Shown: positions 1 to 10,803 of the stretch, in pieces | How the letters are laid out: the number at the start of each line of letters is the position of its first letter | How positions within the stretch are numbered: position 1 is the stretch's first letter | Assembly: GCA_947074235.1 (NCBI GenBank) | Contig: CAMTOV010000005.1 | Coordinates: 1 to 46,625, forward strand | Length of the DNA: 46,625 nt | Source of the DNA: an uncultured Bacteroides sp. | GTDB taxonomy: Bacteria; Bacteroidota; Bacteroidia; Bacteroidales; Bacteroidaceae | Direction of reading: 5' to 3' | The notes under the pieces: generated by a model | What the model saw: the letters and a program-made list of their open reading frames with translations, nothing else | Databases searched by the model: none | What the model was told of the DNA's origin: nothing | Translations under genes and position numbers: made by a program

Positions 1-11
1 CCGTTTTCAAG

Positions 12-49
12 AAAGCCTCTTAAGCAATAAACTGCTTAAGAGGCTTTTT
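12..49. terminator. Intrinsic terminator of the gene upstream of the window
   Basis: A 15-bp perfect stem (12-26 with 33-47) has a 6-base loop and runs into five T. It is A-rich on the left and T-rich on the right, so it could work in both directions. It separates an unseen upstream gene from the promoter that follows at once. Confidence 0.85.
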
Positions 50-52
50 GCG

Positions 53-84
53 TTTGGGGCATAGGTATAATTTATTTATATTTG
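53..84 (+). promoter_or_regulatory. Bacteroides-type promoter of the Cys-rich lipoprotein gene
   Basis: TTTG at 53-56 and TATATTTG at 77-84 are separated by 20 bases. This fits the Bacteroidetes -33/-7 consensus (TTTG, 19-21 bases, TAnnTTTG). Transcription would start near 90, about 35 bases before the ATG at 127. Confidence 0.7.
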
Positions 85-126
85 CATCCAGAAATATTAA
101 TACTAATAATTAAGCAATTTTGAATT

Positions 127-393
127 ATGAAAAAACTATTATCAACTACTATTTTATTTACAGCATTTTCTTTATTTATTGTATCTTGTGGTGGAAACAA
201 AACTACATCTGACTCTGAAAATCCAATCGAAGAAGCTATCGAAATTATTGAAGTGGCATCTTGCTGTACAGTAGATACTGTATGTGCTGATTCTACATGC
301 GATACCACAAAAGTTTGTAAAGAAGAAAAAGAGGCATGTGCAAAAGGAACTGAATGTACAAATGGTTCAAACTGCCCTAATGATAAGAAATAA
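127..393 (+). CDS. Small cysteine-rich lipoprotein, function unknown
   Basis: This 88-residue protein has a lipoprotein signal: a KK start, a hydrophobic stretch, then the lipobox IVSC with Cys21. The mature part is short, acidic in its first half, and carries eight further cysteines, often spaced by four to seven residues (CC, VC, TC, VC, AC, EC, NC). No enzymatic domain is recognised. The cysteines could form disulfides in the periplasm or bind metal; this is inference from composition only. It has its own promoter (53-84) and terminator (460-492), so it is a single-gene unit. The family is not known to me. Confidence 0.8.
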   Translation: MKKLLSTTILFTAFSLFIVSCGGNKTTSDSENPIEEAIEIIEVASCCTVDTVCADSTCDTTKVCKEEKEACAKGTECTNGSNCPNDKK

Positions 394-459
394 GAACGAT
401 TCTTATTAATTACATTTATTACATCCTTCAAAGTAATAGTCTAGTAATTAGATACCAAG

Positions 460-492
460 GAGATAAGTTCTATGGAATTTATCTCTTTTTTT
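460..492 (+). terminator. Intrinsic terminator after the Cys-rich lipoprotein
   Basis: An 11-bp stem (460-470 with 475-485, one G-T pair) closes a TATG loop and is followed by a run of T. Confidence 0.85.
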
Positions 493-596
493 GTTTCTGA
501 TTATATTTATTTTGCTTAATTATGTGATAAATACTCTTATTAGACAACTGTAATATTATGAAATGATATTTATTTGGATAAAAAAGTAACGTTTTA

Positions 597-627
597 TTTG
601 GTGGGTAAAAAAATATATTTACCTTTG
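597..627 (+). promoter_or_regulatory. Promoter of the leu operon
   Basis: TTTG at 597-600 and TACCTTTG at 620-627 are separated by 19 bases, an exact match to the Bacteroidetes promoter pattern. The predicted start near 634 puts the leader peptide ATG (651) about 17 bases into the transcript. Confidence 0.75.
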
Positions 628-650
628 CAACGTTCAAAAAGGAAAATTAG

Positions 651-734
651 ATGAATCAAGCTTTTATACATATTCTACTCTGTGGTATTATTATTCTGCT
701 AGCTAAAGTTGGGGGAAGTGGGTGCTATGTATAG
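651..734 (+). CDS. Leu/Ile-rich leader peptide of the leu operon attenuator
   Basis: This is a 27-codon reading frame just downstream of the leu promoter, with an AAAGGA-like ribosome site about 8 bases before the ATG. Residues 6-20 carry five Ile, four Leu and one Val. The Leu codons are CTA, CTC, CTG and CTA, whereas the structural genes mostly use TTG, TTA and CTT, so the leader is built to stall when charged leucyl-tRNA is low. The stop codon (732-734) lies just after the antiterminator strand at 713-722, as in enteric leuL. The mechanism is inferred by analogy; the frame, composition and RNA pairings are visible in the sequence. Confidence 0.75.
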   Translation: MNQAFIHILLCGIIILLAKVGGSGCYV

Positions 735-775
735 ATATGTATGTGAATAAATATTTTAAGCCTTTCTCACTTCCT
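713..775 (+). promoter_or_regulatory. Antiterminator pairing of the leu attenuator
   Basis: Bases 713-722 can pair with 766-775 over ten positions (eight Watson-Crick, two G-T). This consumes 766-770 of the left arm of the terminator at 758-789, so the two structures exclude each other. The strand 713-722 lies inside the last codons of the leader peptide. A ribosome stalled at the Leu/Ile codons (672-701) leaves it free. A ribosome reaching the stop codon covers it. Confidence 0.7.
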
Positions 776-794
776 AGTGTGAAAGGCTTTTTTT
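758..794 (+). terminator. leuA: Attenuator terminator upstream of leuA
   Basis: The stem 758-770 with 777-789 has one mismatch near the loop. The loop is TTCCTA, and the stem is followed by seven T (788-794). The terminator lies between the leader peptide and leuA, so it would stop transcription before the structural genes unless the antiterminator forms. Confidence 0.85.
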
Positions 795-830
795 AATAAT
801 AAAAATTATAAAGAATTAAATAGTAATACA

Positions 831-2327
831 ATGAGCGACAGATTATTTATTTTTGATACTACTTTAAGAGATGGTGAACAAGTTCCCGGTTGTCAGTTGA
901 ATACAGTTGAAAAGATACAAGTGGCTAGAGCACTTGAAGCTTTGGGCGTCGATGTAATTGAGGCTGGTTTTCCTATATCAAGTCCAGGAGATTTTAATTC
1001 TGTAATAGAGATATCTAAAGCGGTTACTTGGCCTACAATTTGTGCTTTGACACGTGCTGTGCAAAAAGATATTGATGTAGCTGCAGAGGCGCTTCAATAT
1101 GCAAAGCACAAACGTATACATACCGGTATTGGAACTTCTGATTCGCACATTAAATATAAATTTAATTCTAATCGTGAAGAGATTATTGAAAGAGCTGTTG
1201 CTGCTGTAAAATATGCTAAACGATATGTAGAAGATGTAGAGTTTTACGCTGAAGATGCCGGGCGTACTGATAACGAATATTTAGCTCGCGTAGTTGAAGC
1301 GGTAATTAAAGCAGGTGCTACGGTGGTTAATATTCCAGATACTACTGGTTATTGCTTACCATCGGAATATGGTGCTAAGATTAAATACTTGATGGAGCAT
1401 GTGGATGGTGTACATAAAGCGATACTTTCTACTCATTGTCACAATGATCTTGGTATGGCTACTGCAAATACTATTGCAGGTGTGTTGAATGGTGCACGCC
1501 AAGTAGAGGTTACTATAAATGGTATTGGTGAACGTGCAGGAAATACTGCTTTAGAAGAAGTTGCTATGATACTTAAGAGTCACCATGAAATTAAAATTGA
1601 TACCAACATTAATACACAAAAGATATATCCTACAAGCAGATTGGTTTCAAGCTTGATGAATATGCCTGTACAACCCAATAAAGCAATTGTTGGTCGAAAT
1701 GCTTTTGCTCATTCATCTGGTATTCATCAAGATGGAGTTTTAAAGAATGTTCAAACATATGAGATTATTGATCCTAAAGATGTAGGTATTGATGATAACT
1801 CAATTGTATTGACAGCACGTAGCGGTAGAGCGGCTTTGAAGAATCGTTTTTCTGTTTTGGGTGTAGAGCTTAGTCAAGAGAAGCTAGATAAGGTATATGA
1901 GGAATTCTTAAAATTGGCCGATCGTAAGAAAGATATTCATGATGATGATATTTTGGTTTTAGCTGGTGCTGATAGAACAGACAATCAGCGAATTAAATTG
2001 GATTATCTTCAAGTGACAAGTGGTGTAGGTGTACAATCTGTAGCTAGTCTTGGGTTGAAGATTTCTGGTGAGAAGTTTGAGGCTTGTGCTAGTGGTAACG
2101 GACCGGTTGATGCAGCGATCAAAGCTTTAAAGAAAATAATCGACCGCCATATGTCGCTTAAAGAGTTTACTATTCAAGCCATCAGCAAAGGTAGCGATGA
2201 TGTAGGTAAAGTACATATGCAAGTAGAGTACGATAACCAAATGTACTATGGTTTTGGCGCAAATACTGATATTATCGCAGCTTCTGTTGAAGCATATATC
2301 GATTGTATCAACAAATTTAGATCTTAA
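831..2327 (+). CDS. leuA: 2-isopropylmalate synthase
   Basis: This enzyme condenses acetyl-CoA with 2-oxoisovalerate, the committed step of leucine synthesis. The 498-residue protein opens with the HMG-CoA lyase-like barrel signature DTTLRDGEQ. It contains the second signature region with the metal-binding HCHND, followed by [11 protein letters not shown]. The C-terminal third (about residues 355-498) fits the LeuA regulatory domain that binds leucine, so feedback inhibition is likely on top of the upstream attenuation. It is the first structural gene of the operon and is followed by leuC after 21 bases. Length is normal for the bacterial family. Confidence 0.95.
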   Translation: MSDRLFIFDTTLRDGEQVPGCQLNTVEKIQVARALEALGVDVIEAGFPISSPGDFNSVIEISKAVTWPTICALTRAVQKDIDVAAEALQYAKHKRIHTGIGTSDSHIKYKFNSNREEIIERAVAAVKYAKRYVEDVEFYAEDAGRTDNEYLARVVEAVIKAGATVVNIPDTTGYCLPSEYGAKIKYLMEHVDGVHKAILSTHCHNDLGMATANTIAGVLNGARQVEVTINGIGERAGNTALEEVAMILKSHHEIKIDTNINTQKIYPTSRLVSSLMNMPVQPNKAIVGRNAFAHSSGIHQDGVLKNVQTYEIIDPKDVGIDDNSIVLTARSGRAALKNRFSVLGVELSQEKLDKVYEEFLKLADRKKDIHDDDILVLAGADRTDNQRIKLDYLQVTSGVGVQSVASLGLKISGEKFEACASGNGPVDAAIKALKKIIDRHMSLKEFTIQAISKGSDDVGKVHMQVEYDNQMYYGFGANTDIIAASVEAYIDCINKFRS

Positions 2328-2348
2328 TTTATTTGATTAATATATAGT

Positions 2349-3743
2349 ATGAATACGTTATTTGATAAAATATGGGATGCCCATGTGGTAACAACAGTAA
2401 CTGACGGGCCCACACAACTTTATATAGATAGACTTTATTGTCATGAGGTAACTAGCCCACAAGCATTCGACGGTATGCGCGCTCGTGGTATTAAATGTTT
2501 TCGTCCTGAAAAGATTTATTGTATGCCCGATCATAACACACCAACTCACGATCAAGATAAACCTATCGAGGATCCTATCTCAAAAGCACAAGTTGATGCT
2601 TTAGAGAAAAACGCTAAGGAGTTTGGATTGACTCATTATGGTATGTTGAATAAGCGCAACGGTATTATTCACGTAGTTGGTCCAGAAAGAGGCTTAACTT
2701 TGCCTGGTATGACTATTGTTTGCGGTGACTCACATACTTCTACACACGGTGCTATGGGGGCTATTGCTTTCGGTATTGGTACAAGTGAAGTGGAGATGGT
2801 GATGGCATCACAATGCATTCTTCAATCTCGTCCTAAAACGATGCGTATCACAGTGAATGGTGAATTAGAGCAAGGTGTTACTGCCAAAGATATGGCACTT
2901 TATATGATGTCAAAACTTACAACCGCTGGTGCTACAGGATACTTTATCGAGTATGCAGGCGAAGCGGTTCGTGCACTTTCTATGGAAGGTCGTTTGACTT
3001 TGTGTAACTTGTCTATTGAGATGGGTGCACGTGGTGGCATGATTGCTCCTGATGAAACAACTTTCGAATATATCAAAGGAAGAGAAAATACTCCAAAAGG
3101 CGAAGAATGGGATAAAGCTCTTGCTTATTGGAAAACTTTGAAGACTGACGATGACGCTACATTTGATAAAGAGATAGAATACAAAGCAGCTGATATCGAA
3201 CCAATGATTACTTATGGAACAAATCCTGGTATGGGAATGGGTATAACTCAACACATTCCAACTACCGATGGCATGAGTGAAACAGAGAAGACTACTTTCT
3301 TGAAATCACTCGAATATATGGGCTTCGAACCGGGTGAATGTTTATTAGGCAAGAAGGTTGATTATGTTTTTCTAGGTGCATGTACCAATGGACGTATCGA
3401 AGATTTCAGAGCTTTCACCTCTTTAGTAAAGGGGCATAAAAAAGCAGATAATATCGTAGCATGGTTAGTCCCTGGATCGTGGATGGTAGATGAGCAAATA
3501 CGTGAAGAAGGATTAGATAAAGTGTTAGCTGAAGCAGGATTTGAAATCCGTCAACCGGGTTGCTCTGCTTGCTTGGCTATGAACGATGATAAAGTGCCTG
3601 CCGGTAAGTACGCAGTTTCTACCAGCAACCGTAACTTTGAAGGTCGTCAAGGCCCTGGTTCACGCACATTATTGGCTAGCCCATTGGTAGCTGCTGCTGC
3701 TGCTATTACAGGTGTTATCACCGATCCACGCACTTTATTGTAA
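2349..3743 (+). CDS. leuC: 3-isopropylmalate dehydratase large subunit
   Basis: LeuC isomerises 2- to 3-isopropylmalate together with LeuD. The protein has 464 residues, typical for the family. The three cysteines that hold the 4Fe-4S cluster are visible: Cys345 in GACTNGR, and Cys405 and Cys408 in GCSAC. Substrate and cluster loops such as GDSHTSTHG are intact. It sits between leuA and leuD. If the second synthase of the operon makes citramalate, the same LeuCD complex would also isomerise citramalate. Confidence 0.96.
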   Translation: MNTLFDKIWDAHVVTTVTDGPTQLYIDRLYCHEVTSPQAFDGMRARGIKCFRPEKIYCMPDHNTPTHDQDKPIEDPISKAQVDALEKNAKEFGLTHYGMLNKRNGIIHVVGPERGLTLPGMTIVCGDSHTSTHGAMGAIAFGIGTSEVEMVMASQCILQSRPKTMRITVNGELEQGVTAKDMALYMMSKLTTAGATGYFIEYAGEAVRALSMEGRLTLCNLSIEMGARGGMIAPDETTFEYIKGRENTPKGEEWDKALAYWKTLKTDDDATFDKEIEYKAADIEPMITYGTNPGMGMGITQHIPTTDGMSETEKTTFLKSLEYMGFEPGECLLGKKVDYVFLGACTNGRIEDFRAFTSLVKGHKKADNIVAWLVPGSWMVDEQIREEGLDKVLAEAGFEIRQPGCSACLAMNDDKVPAGKYAVSTSNRNFEGRQGPGSRTLLASPLVAAAAAITGVITDPRTLL

Positions 3744-3766
3744 AATCTATTTTGATACTAAAAGCA

Positions 3767-4357
3767 ATGAAACAAAAATTTAATATAATCAATAGCACTT
3801 GTGTGCCTCTTCCGTTAGAAAACGTTGATACCGACCAAATCATTCCTGCACGTTTCTTGAAAGCTACTACTCGCGAAGGATTCGGTGAGAATTTATTTCG
3901 TGATTGGCGTTACGATAAACAAGGAAACAAAATTGAATCGTTCGTATTGAACGACCCTACATATGGTGGACAAATTCTAGTAGCCGGAAAAAACTTTGGT
4001 TCAGGTTCAAGTCGTGAACATGCTGCATGGGCTATTGCCGATTACGGTTTTCGTGTAGTAGTTAGTAGCTTTTTTGCTGATATCCACAAAAACAATGAAC
4101 TTAACAATTTCGTTTTACCAGTAGTGGTTACAGAACCATTCTTAGCAGAGTTGTTCGATTCGATTGCTGCCGATCCAAAAACAGAAATTGAAGTAAACCT
4201 TCCCGAGCAAACTATAACCAACAAAGCCAACGGAAAATCTGAACAGTTCGAAATCAATGCTTATAAAAAGCATTGTTTGATGAATGGTTTAGACGATATC
4301 GACTATCTGTTGACCAATAAAGACCAAATAGAACAATGGGAAAAAGCGTCAAAATAG
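3767..4357 (+). CDS. leuD: 3-isopropylmalate dehydratase small subunit
   Basis: This is the small subunit of isopropylmalate isomerase, with the signature VDTDQIIPARFL near the N-terminus and GKNFGSGSSREHA further on. An in-frame TTG at 3752 would add five residues. The ATG at 3767 is chosen because homologues begin close to MKQKF and ATG is the normal start. This gives 196 residues. The 3' end overlaps the next gene by 22 bases, a sign of translational coupling. Confidence 0.93.
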   Translation: MKQKFNIINSTCVPLPLENVDTDQIIPARFLKATTREGFGENLFRDWRYDKQGNKIESFVLNDPTYGGQILVAGKNFGSGSSREHAAWAIADYGFRVVVSSFFADIHKNNELNNFVLPVVVTEPFLAELFDSIAADPKTEIEVNLPEQTITNKANGKSEQFEINAYKKHCLMNGLDDIDYLLTNKDQIEQWEKASK

Positions 4358-5880
4358 AAATCATGGACACAACCCTCCGCGATGGTGAACAAACCAGCGG
4401 AGTGTCGTTTGTGCCTCATGAAAAACTAATGATAGCTCGATTACTGTTAGAAGAACTAAAAGTAGATCGTATTGAAGTAGCCTCGGCACGTGTGTCAGAG
4501 GGTGAGTTTGATGCGGTTAAGATGATATGCGATTGGGCTGCTCGTCGCAACCTGCTTCACAAAGTTGAAGTGTTAGGGTTTGTTGATGGTCGCACTTCGC
4601 TCGATTGGATTCATTCTACAGGCTGTCGTGTTATCAACTTGCTTTGCAAAGGCTCTTTGAAGCATTGCACTTTCCAACTCAAAAAGACTCCAGAAGAACA
4701 TATTGAAGATATTAAAGCCGTTGTCGATTATGCCAACGAACTAGATATTGAGGTTAATGTATATCTCGAAGATTGGAGTAATGGGATGAAAGACTCACCT
4801 GAATATGTCTTCCAAATGATGGATGCGCTTAAGGAAACTTCTATCAAACGATTTATGTTGCCCGATACTTTGGGTATACTTAATCCGTTGGAAGTAATCG
4901 GCTTTATGCGCAAGATGAAGAAACGCTATCCTCATACACATTTCGATTTTCATGCACACAACGATTACGACTTGGCAGTGAGCAATGTACTTGCTGCTGT
5001 GCTTAGTGGCGTAAAAGGATTGCATACTACCATCAACGGATTGGGCGAACGTGCAGGAAATGCTCCACTTGCCAGCGTACAGGCCATATTAAAAGACCAC
5101 TTCAATGCTATAACCAATATTGATGAAAGCCGCTTGAATGATGTGAGCCGTGTTGTAGAATCGTATTCAAGTATTATGATTCCAGCAAACAAACCAATTG
5201 TTGGCGAGAATGTTTTCACGCAAGTAGCTGGAGTACATGCCGACGGTGACAATAAAAACAATCTCTACTTTAATGATTTGCTTCCCGAGCGATTTGGTCG
5301 CAAACGCGAATATGCATTAGGCAAAACATCGGGCAAAGCCAATATCCGTAAGAATCTCGAAAGCATGGGACTCGATCTAGATGAGAACTCCATGAAACGA
5401 GTGACGGAGAGAATTATTGAGTTGGGTGATAAGAAAGAATTGGTTACGCCAGAAGATCTTCCTTATATTATATCCGATGTGCTGAAACACGAAGGCTCTA
5501 GCAATAAGGTAAAGCTGATGAGTTATTTCGTTACTTTAACTCACGGTCTTAAGCCAATGGCTACATTGAGTATCGAAATCAATGGTCAAACCTATCAAGA
5601 AAGCTCTTCGGGTGATGGTCAGTACGATGCCTTTGTACGTGCTTTGCGCAAGATATATAAAACTACACTCAATCGTAAATTCCCTATGCTTATTAACTAT
5701 GCGGTGAGCATTCCTCCCGGTGGACGAACGGATGCCTTTGTGCAAACGGTTATTACTTGGAATTATGATGAGAAAATATTTCGTACTCGTGGCCTCGATG
5801 CTGACCAAACTGAGGCAGCTATCAAAGCCACCATCAAGATGTTAAATATAATAGAGGACACTAATGATGAGGAGAAATAG
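4336..5880 (+). CDS. Second 2-isopropylmalate/citramalate synthase family enzyme
   Basis: This 514-residue DRE-TIM barrel enzyme has DTTLRDGEQ near the start, the metal site HAHND, and TTINGLGERAGN, followed by a C-terminal LeuA-type regulatory domain. It is clearly diverged from the leuA of the same operon. The ATG at 4336 is preferred to the one at 4363 because the residues before DTTLRDGEQ form the first barrel strand. One reading is a citramalate synthase (CimA-like, acetyl-CoA plus pyruvate). LeuCD and LeuB could then turn its product into 2-oxobutanoate for isoleucine, which would explain its place here. Another LeuA or a homocitrate synthase-like enzyme cannot be excluded from sequence alone. 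Confidence 0.85.
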   Translation: MGKSVKIEIMDTTLRDGEQTSGVSFVPHEKLMIARLLLEELKVDRIEVASARVSEGEFDAVKMICDWAARRNLLHKVEVLGFVDGRTSLDWIHSTGCRVINLLCKGSLKHCTFQLKKTPEEHIEDIKAVVDYANELDIEVNVYLEDWSNGMKDSPEYVFQMMDALKETSIKRFMLPDTLGILNPLEVIGFMRKMKKRYPHTHFDFHAHNDYDLAVSNVLAAVLSGVKGLHTTINGLGERAGNAPLASVQAILKDHFNAITNIDESRLNDVSRVVESYSSIMIPANKPIVGENVFTQVAGVHADGDNKNNLYFNDLLPERFGRKREYALGKTSGKANIRKNLESMGLDLDENSMKRVTERIIELGDKKELVTPEDLPYIISDVLKHEGSSNKVKLMSYFVTLTHGLKPMATLSIEINGQTYQESSSGDGQYDAFVRALRKIYKTTLNRKFPMLINYAVSIPPGGRTDAFVQTVITWNYDEKIFRTRGLDADQTEAAIKATIKMLNIIEDTNDEEK

Positions 5881-6073
5881 TTATTGGATAATATTGCTAC
5901 CCATTATCATTTGGGTGTTGGCTGTAGCGATGCGGATGTTGTTTCGTTGGATAGCCGGCAGACCAGAAGAACCATGGCACGACTCGTTAATTTTTGGTTC
6001 GGCAGTAGCATTATTTCCGATGATTATCTTCACTTGGTGGGAGTATTACAATTATAACAGGCGAAATAAATAA
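5864..6073 (+). CDS. Small two-helix membrane protein A in the leu operon
   Basis: The protein has 69 residues with two predicted membrane helices (about 7-27 and 42-59) and basic ends. The start overlaps the end of the second synthase gene by 17 bases; the start could be the ATG at 5864 or 5867. It resembles the next gene: both share EEP, then S/T-L-I/L-F/W-G, and E-Y-x-N near the C-terminus. I do not recognise the family. Its position between biosynthetic genes makes a role in transport or enzyme anchoring possible, but nothing in the sequence shows this. Confidence 0.75.
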   Translation: MMRRNSYWIILLPIIIWVLAVAMRMLFRWIAGRPEEPWHDSLIFGSAVALFPMIIFTWWEYYNYNRRNK

Positions 6074-6079
6074 ACTGTT

Positions 6080-6292
6080 ATGAATAACAAAAGTGGAATA
6101 AAGGCTATTATAGCCATTGTAGCACTATGGACTATTATAATCTTAAGTAGAGTCATAATTCCTTTTTGGATGGAAGCTTCAGAGGAACCATTCACCGAGA
6201 CATTGCTTTGGGGTACACTTCAATCAGTATTTATTATACCACTTTACTTTTTCTTGGAATACATCAATAAAATAATAAATAAAAAGAAATAA
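6080..6292 (+). CDS. Small two-helix membrane protein B, paralogue of A
   Basis: This 70-residue protein has two hydrophobic segments (about 9-31 and 44-63) and a lysine-rich tail. It aligns without gaps to the preceding protein through [11 protein letters not shown] (matching EEPWHDSLIFG) and the final EYIN (matching EYYN), so the two probably arose by tandem duplication. Only six bases separate the genes, and leuB starts four bases after this one. Function unknown. Confidence 0.75.
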   Translation: MNNKSGIKAIIAIVALWTIIILSRVIIPFWMEASEEPFTETLLWGTLQSVFIIPLYFFLEYINKIINKKK

Positions 6293-6296
6293 AACC

Positions 6297-7364
6297 ATGG
6301 ATTTTAAAATTGCAGTATTAGCCGGAGACGGCATTGGACCAGAGATTGCAGTGCAAGGCGTTGATGTAATGAGCGCTGTATGCAATAAGTTTGGTCACAC
6401 AGTGAGTTACGAGCATGCTCTTTGCGGTGCAGATGCTATTGATAAAGTAGGCGATCCATTCCCAGAAGCTACTTATGAGGCTTGTAAGAATGCTGATGCC
6501 GTATTGTTCTCGGCAGTAGGCGATCCAAAGTTCGATAACGATCCAACGGCTAAAGTTCGTCCCGAACAAGGTTTATTGGCTATGCGTAAAAAACTAGGTT
6601 TGTTTGCCAATATTCGTCCTGTACAAACATTCAAATGTTTAATTCATAAATCACCACTTCGTGCGGAGTTGGTAGAGAATGCCGATTTTATCTGTATCCG
6701 TGAGTTAACAGGTGGTATGTATTTCGGCGAGAAATATCAAGACGATGAAAAGGCATGGGATTCTAATTATTATACTCGTCCTGAAATTGAACGTATCTTG
6801 AAAGTAGCATTTGAATATGCTATGAAGCGTAACAAGCATTTGACTGTGGTGGACAAAGCTAATGTACTTGCTTCTTCTCGTCTATGGAGAAAGATTGCTC
6901 AAGAGATGGCTCCTCAATATCCAGAAGTAAATACTGATTATATGTATGTGGATAATGCTGCTATGCGCATGATTCAAGAACCTACTTTCTTTGATGTGAT
7001 GGTAACTGAAAATACTTTCGGTGATATCTTGACTGATGAAGGTTCTGTTATCAGTGGCTCTATGGGATTGCTTCCTTCAGCTTCAACAGGTGATAGCACT
7101 CCGGTGTTTGAACCGATACATGGATCGTGGCCACAAGCTAAAGGTTTGAATATCGCTAACCCATTGGCACAAATCCTTTCAGTAGCTATGTTGTTCGAAT
7201 ACTTTGACCTAAAAGCAGAAGGTGCATTGATTCGTCAGGCAGTGGATGCTTCTTTGGATGCTAATGTGCGTACTCCTGAGATTCAAGTAGAAGGTGGTGC
7301 AAAATATGGAACTAAAGAAGTAGGAGCATGGGTTGTTGATTATATCAAAAACGCTGCTATCTAA
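6297..7364 (+). CDS. leuB: 3-isopropylmalate dehydrogenase
   Basis: LeuB oxidises and decarboxylates 3-isopropylmalate with NAD. The 355-residue protein has the family start [12 protein letters not shown] and the substrate-binding arginines around LFANIRPVQ. It also has ELTGGMYFG and the metal-binding stretch [14 protein letters not shown]. It is the last gene of the operon and is followed by a strong terminator. A 3-methylmalate activity would complete the 2-oxobutanoate route if the second synthase makes citramalate. Confidence 0.96.
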   Translation: MDFKIAVLAGDGIGPEIAVQGVDVMSAVCNKFGHTVSYEHALCGADAIDKVGDPFPEATYEACKNADAVLFSAVGDPKFDNDPTAKVRPEQGLLAMRKKLGLFANIRPVQTFKCLIHKSPLRAELVENADFICIRELTGGMYFGEKYQDDEKAWDSNYYTRPEIERILKVAFEYAMKRNKHLTVVDKANVLASSRLWRKIAQEMAPQYPEVNTDYMYVDNAAMRMIQEPTFFDVMVTENTFGDILTDEGSVISGSMGLLPSASTGDSTPVFEPIHGSWPQAKGLNIANPLAQILSVAMLFEYFDLKAEGALIRQAVDASLDANVRTPEIQVEGGAKYGTKEVGAWVVDYIKNAAI

Positions 7365-7385
7365 GAAACTTACCTCTAATAATAC

Positions 7386-7431
7386 AAAAAAGTGTGCTTA
7401 GCTCTAAATAGAGTACGAAGCACACTTTTTT
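7386..7431 (+). terminator. Terminator of the leu operon
   Basis: The 14-bp outer stem is 7386-7399 with 7418-7431. A small inner CTCT/AGAG stem lies inside it. The right arm ends in six T. A-runs on the left also allow termination of the opposing minus-strand operon. Confidence 0.88.
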
Positions 7432-7567
7432 GTTTAATAATATCTATCAAAAGCGTTGGTCTGTGTTAGCAGTTGATATATAAGAAACGAATTTACTTTA
7501 TTATTTACAATAACTACATTGCAGTTATTCATAGTATCTATAAAAACATGAAATGAAGCCCATCTTA

Positions 7568-9713
<2,146 letters not shown>

Positions 9714-9717
<4 letters not shown>

Positions 9718-10803
9718 TTTTTACCCAAGGTCCTAGCTTTGCCAAGAACCTCACCTGTGCGCAGGTATTGATAGTTGGGCATCTCAAAGAGAATAGGTTT
9801 AAGGATGGTGTAATCAACTTTACCGTCTTCATTAATAATAGCTTCATCAGCATAAGTGTTCGCTATTTTGCAGATAAAGTTATCGAATGTTTCAGTTTCA
9901 TAAATATCCTCCACTATGCATTCCATCACTAGCGGTGAGTCGTTAATGATAGGCATACCCTCATCGCCAATAGTATATTCAAATAGGGTAGATTTATCTT
10001 CGTTAGTTCCGCTTACTGTGCCAGCATAATCGGCGCGAGGAAGCAATGCCTCGTCAACCATGTTGACAGATAACTTGCGTGTTTCTCGTGCTGCTTTGTT
10101 ACTGTAATGGCTCTTTCGCATGCTAAGCATAATGCGGTCGTGCCCAATAATACCTGTATGTGTCATGGTCATAAAGTTGGCTTTGCCATCGCTTAAAGTA
10201 CCTATCACTGTTACAGGTTTGGGATAAAGAGCCAGTACCGACCCAATATTCTTCTTTTCTGATGAAGACTTTTGAGGTATAGATTCCACAGCTACAGGCA
10301 TTGATTCTGCACCTACGGCTTTCATATAATCCTCATCGGTTACTGGTTCTAGCCACACAGCGCTGTTTTCGCTTGCTTTGGGTGTGATACCAATATGAGT
10401 AAACTCACTATCGGGTGCAGCACCATGCCAATGTTCCACATCTGCTGGAATATTTACTACAGCTCCAACCTCCAATCGTTGTGCAGGTTTTCCTCTTTCC
10501 TGATAATAACCCCCCCCCCTCAGTGCAGAGTAGAATTTGCCCTACAGCATGGGAGTGCCAACTGTTGCGCACCGATGGTGCAAAAGTTACATTATATACC
10601 TGACAATCGTAGTTGCTCTCAGCCGAAAGCATATTCAACCAAGCATCACCAGTGAAATTGTTACCTTCAATCTTGTTTCCTAGTCCCATTACAGGCTCAT
10701 TTATACTGTTTTCCATTGTCTTTTCTATTGTTTGATTATTACTTCCACAGGCGGTAATACAGAGAGCCAGTAGAGTTATACATAATGCTTTTAACTGTTT
10801 CAT
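9714..10803 (-). pseudogene. Cupin/flavin reductase fusion lipoprotein, frameshifted at a G10 tract
   Basis: Reading from 10803, a lipoprotein signal (lipobox ITAC, Cys19) leads into a cupin whose first motif is WHSHAVGQ. The frame then breaks at ten G and stops at 10408. The other frame resumes right at the tract with the second cupin motif (IPADVEHWHGA). It continues into a flavin reductase-like FMN domain of about 160 residues and ends at 9714. With nine G the gene would be one frame of 362 residues. The second frame's only early start is a TTG inside the cupin, so it is not a separate gene. Alternatives are a phase-variable gene, a decayed gene or a sequencing error. Four-base overlaps with both neighbours are kept, which argues for a recently intact gene. 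Confidence 0.85.
10510..10519 (-). repeat. Homopolymer G10 (C10 on the plus strand)
   Basis: A run of ten C on the plus strand lies inside the cupin-coding part of the fusion gene. Frame analysis shows that nine or twelve G would restore the full-length protein. This is the longest G/C run I noticed in an otherwise AT-rich window. Confidence 0.95.

Noticed and set aside
72..431. A 119-codon frame on the minus strand opposite the Cys-rich lipoprotein gene
   Set aside because: It covers the whole lipoprotein gene antisense, starts in its terminator side and shows no domain or promoter; the plus-strand gene has a lipobox, promoter and terminator.
2910..3254. A 114-codon minus-strand frame inside leuC
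   Set aside because: It is antisense to a well-conserved gene and has no recognisable domain.
3752..3766. TTG start adding five residues to LeuD
   Set aside because: The ATG at 3767 fits the usual LeuD N-terminus and the common start codon.
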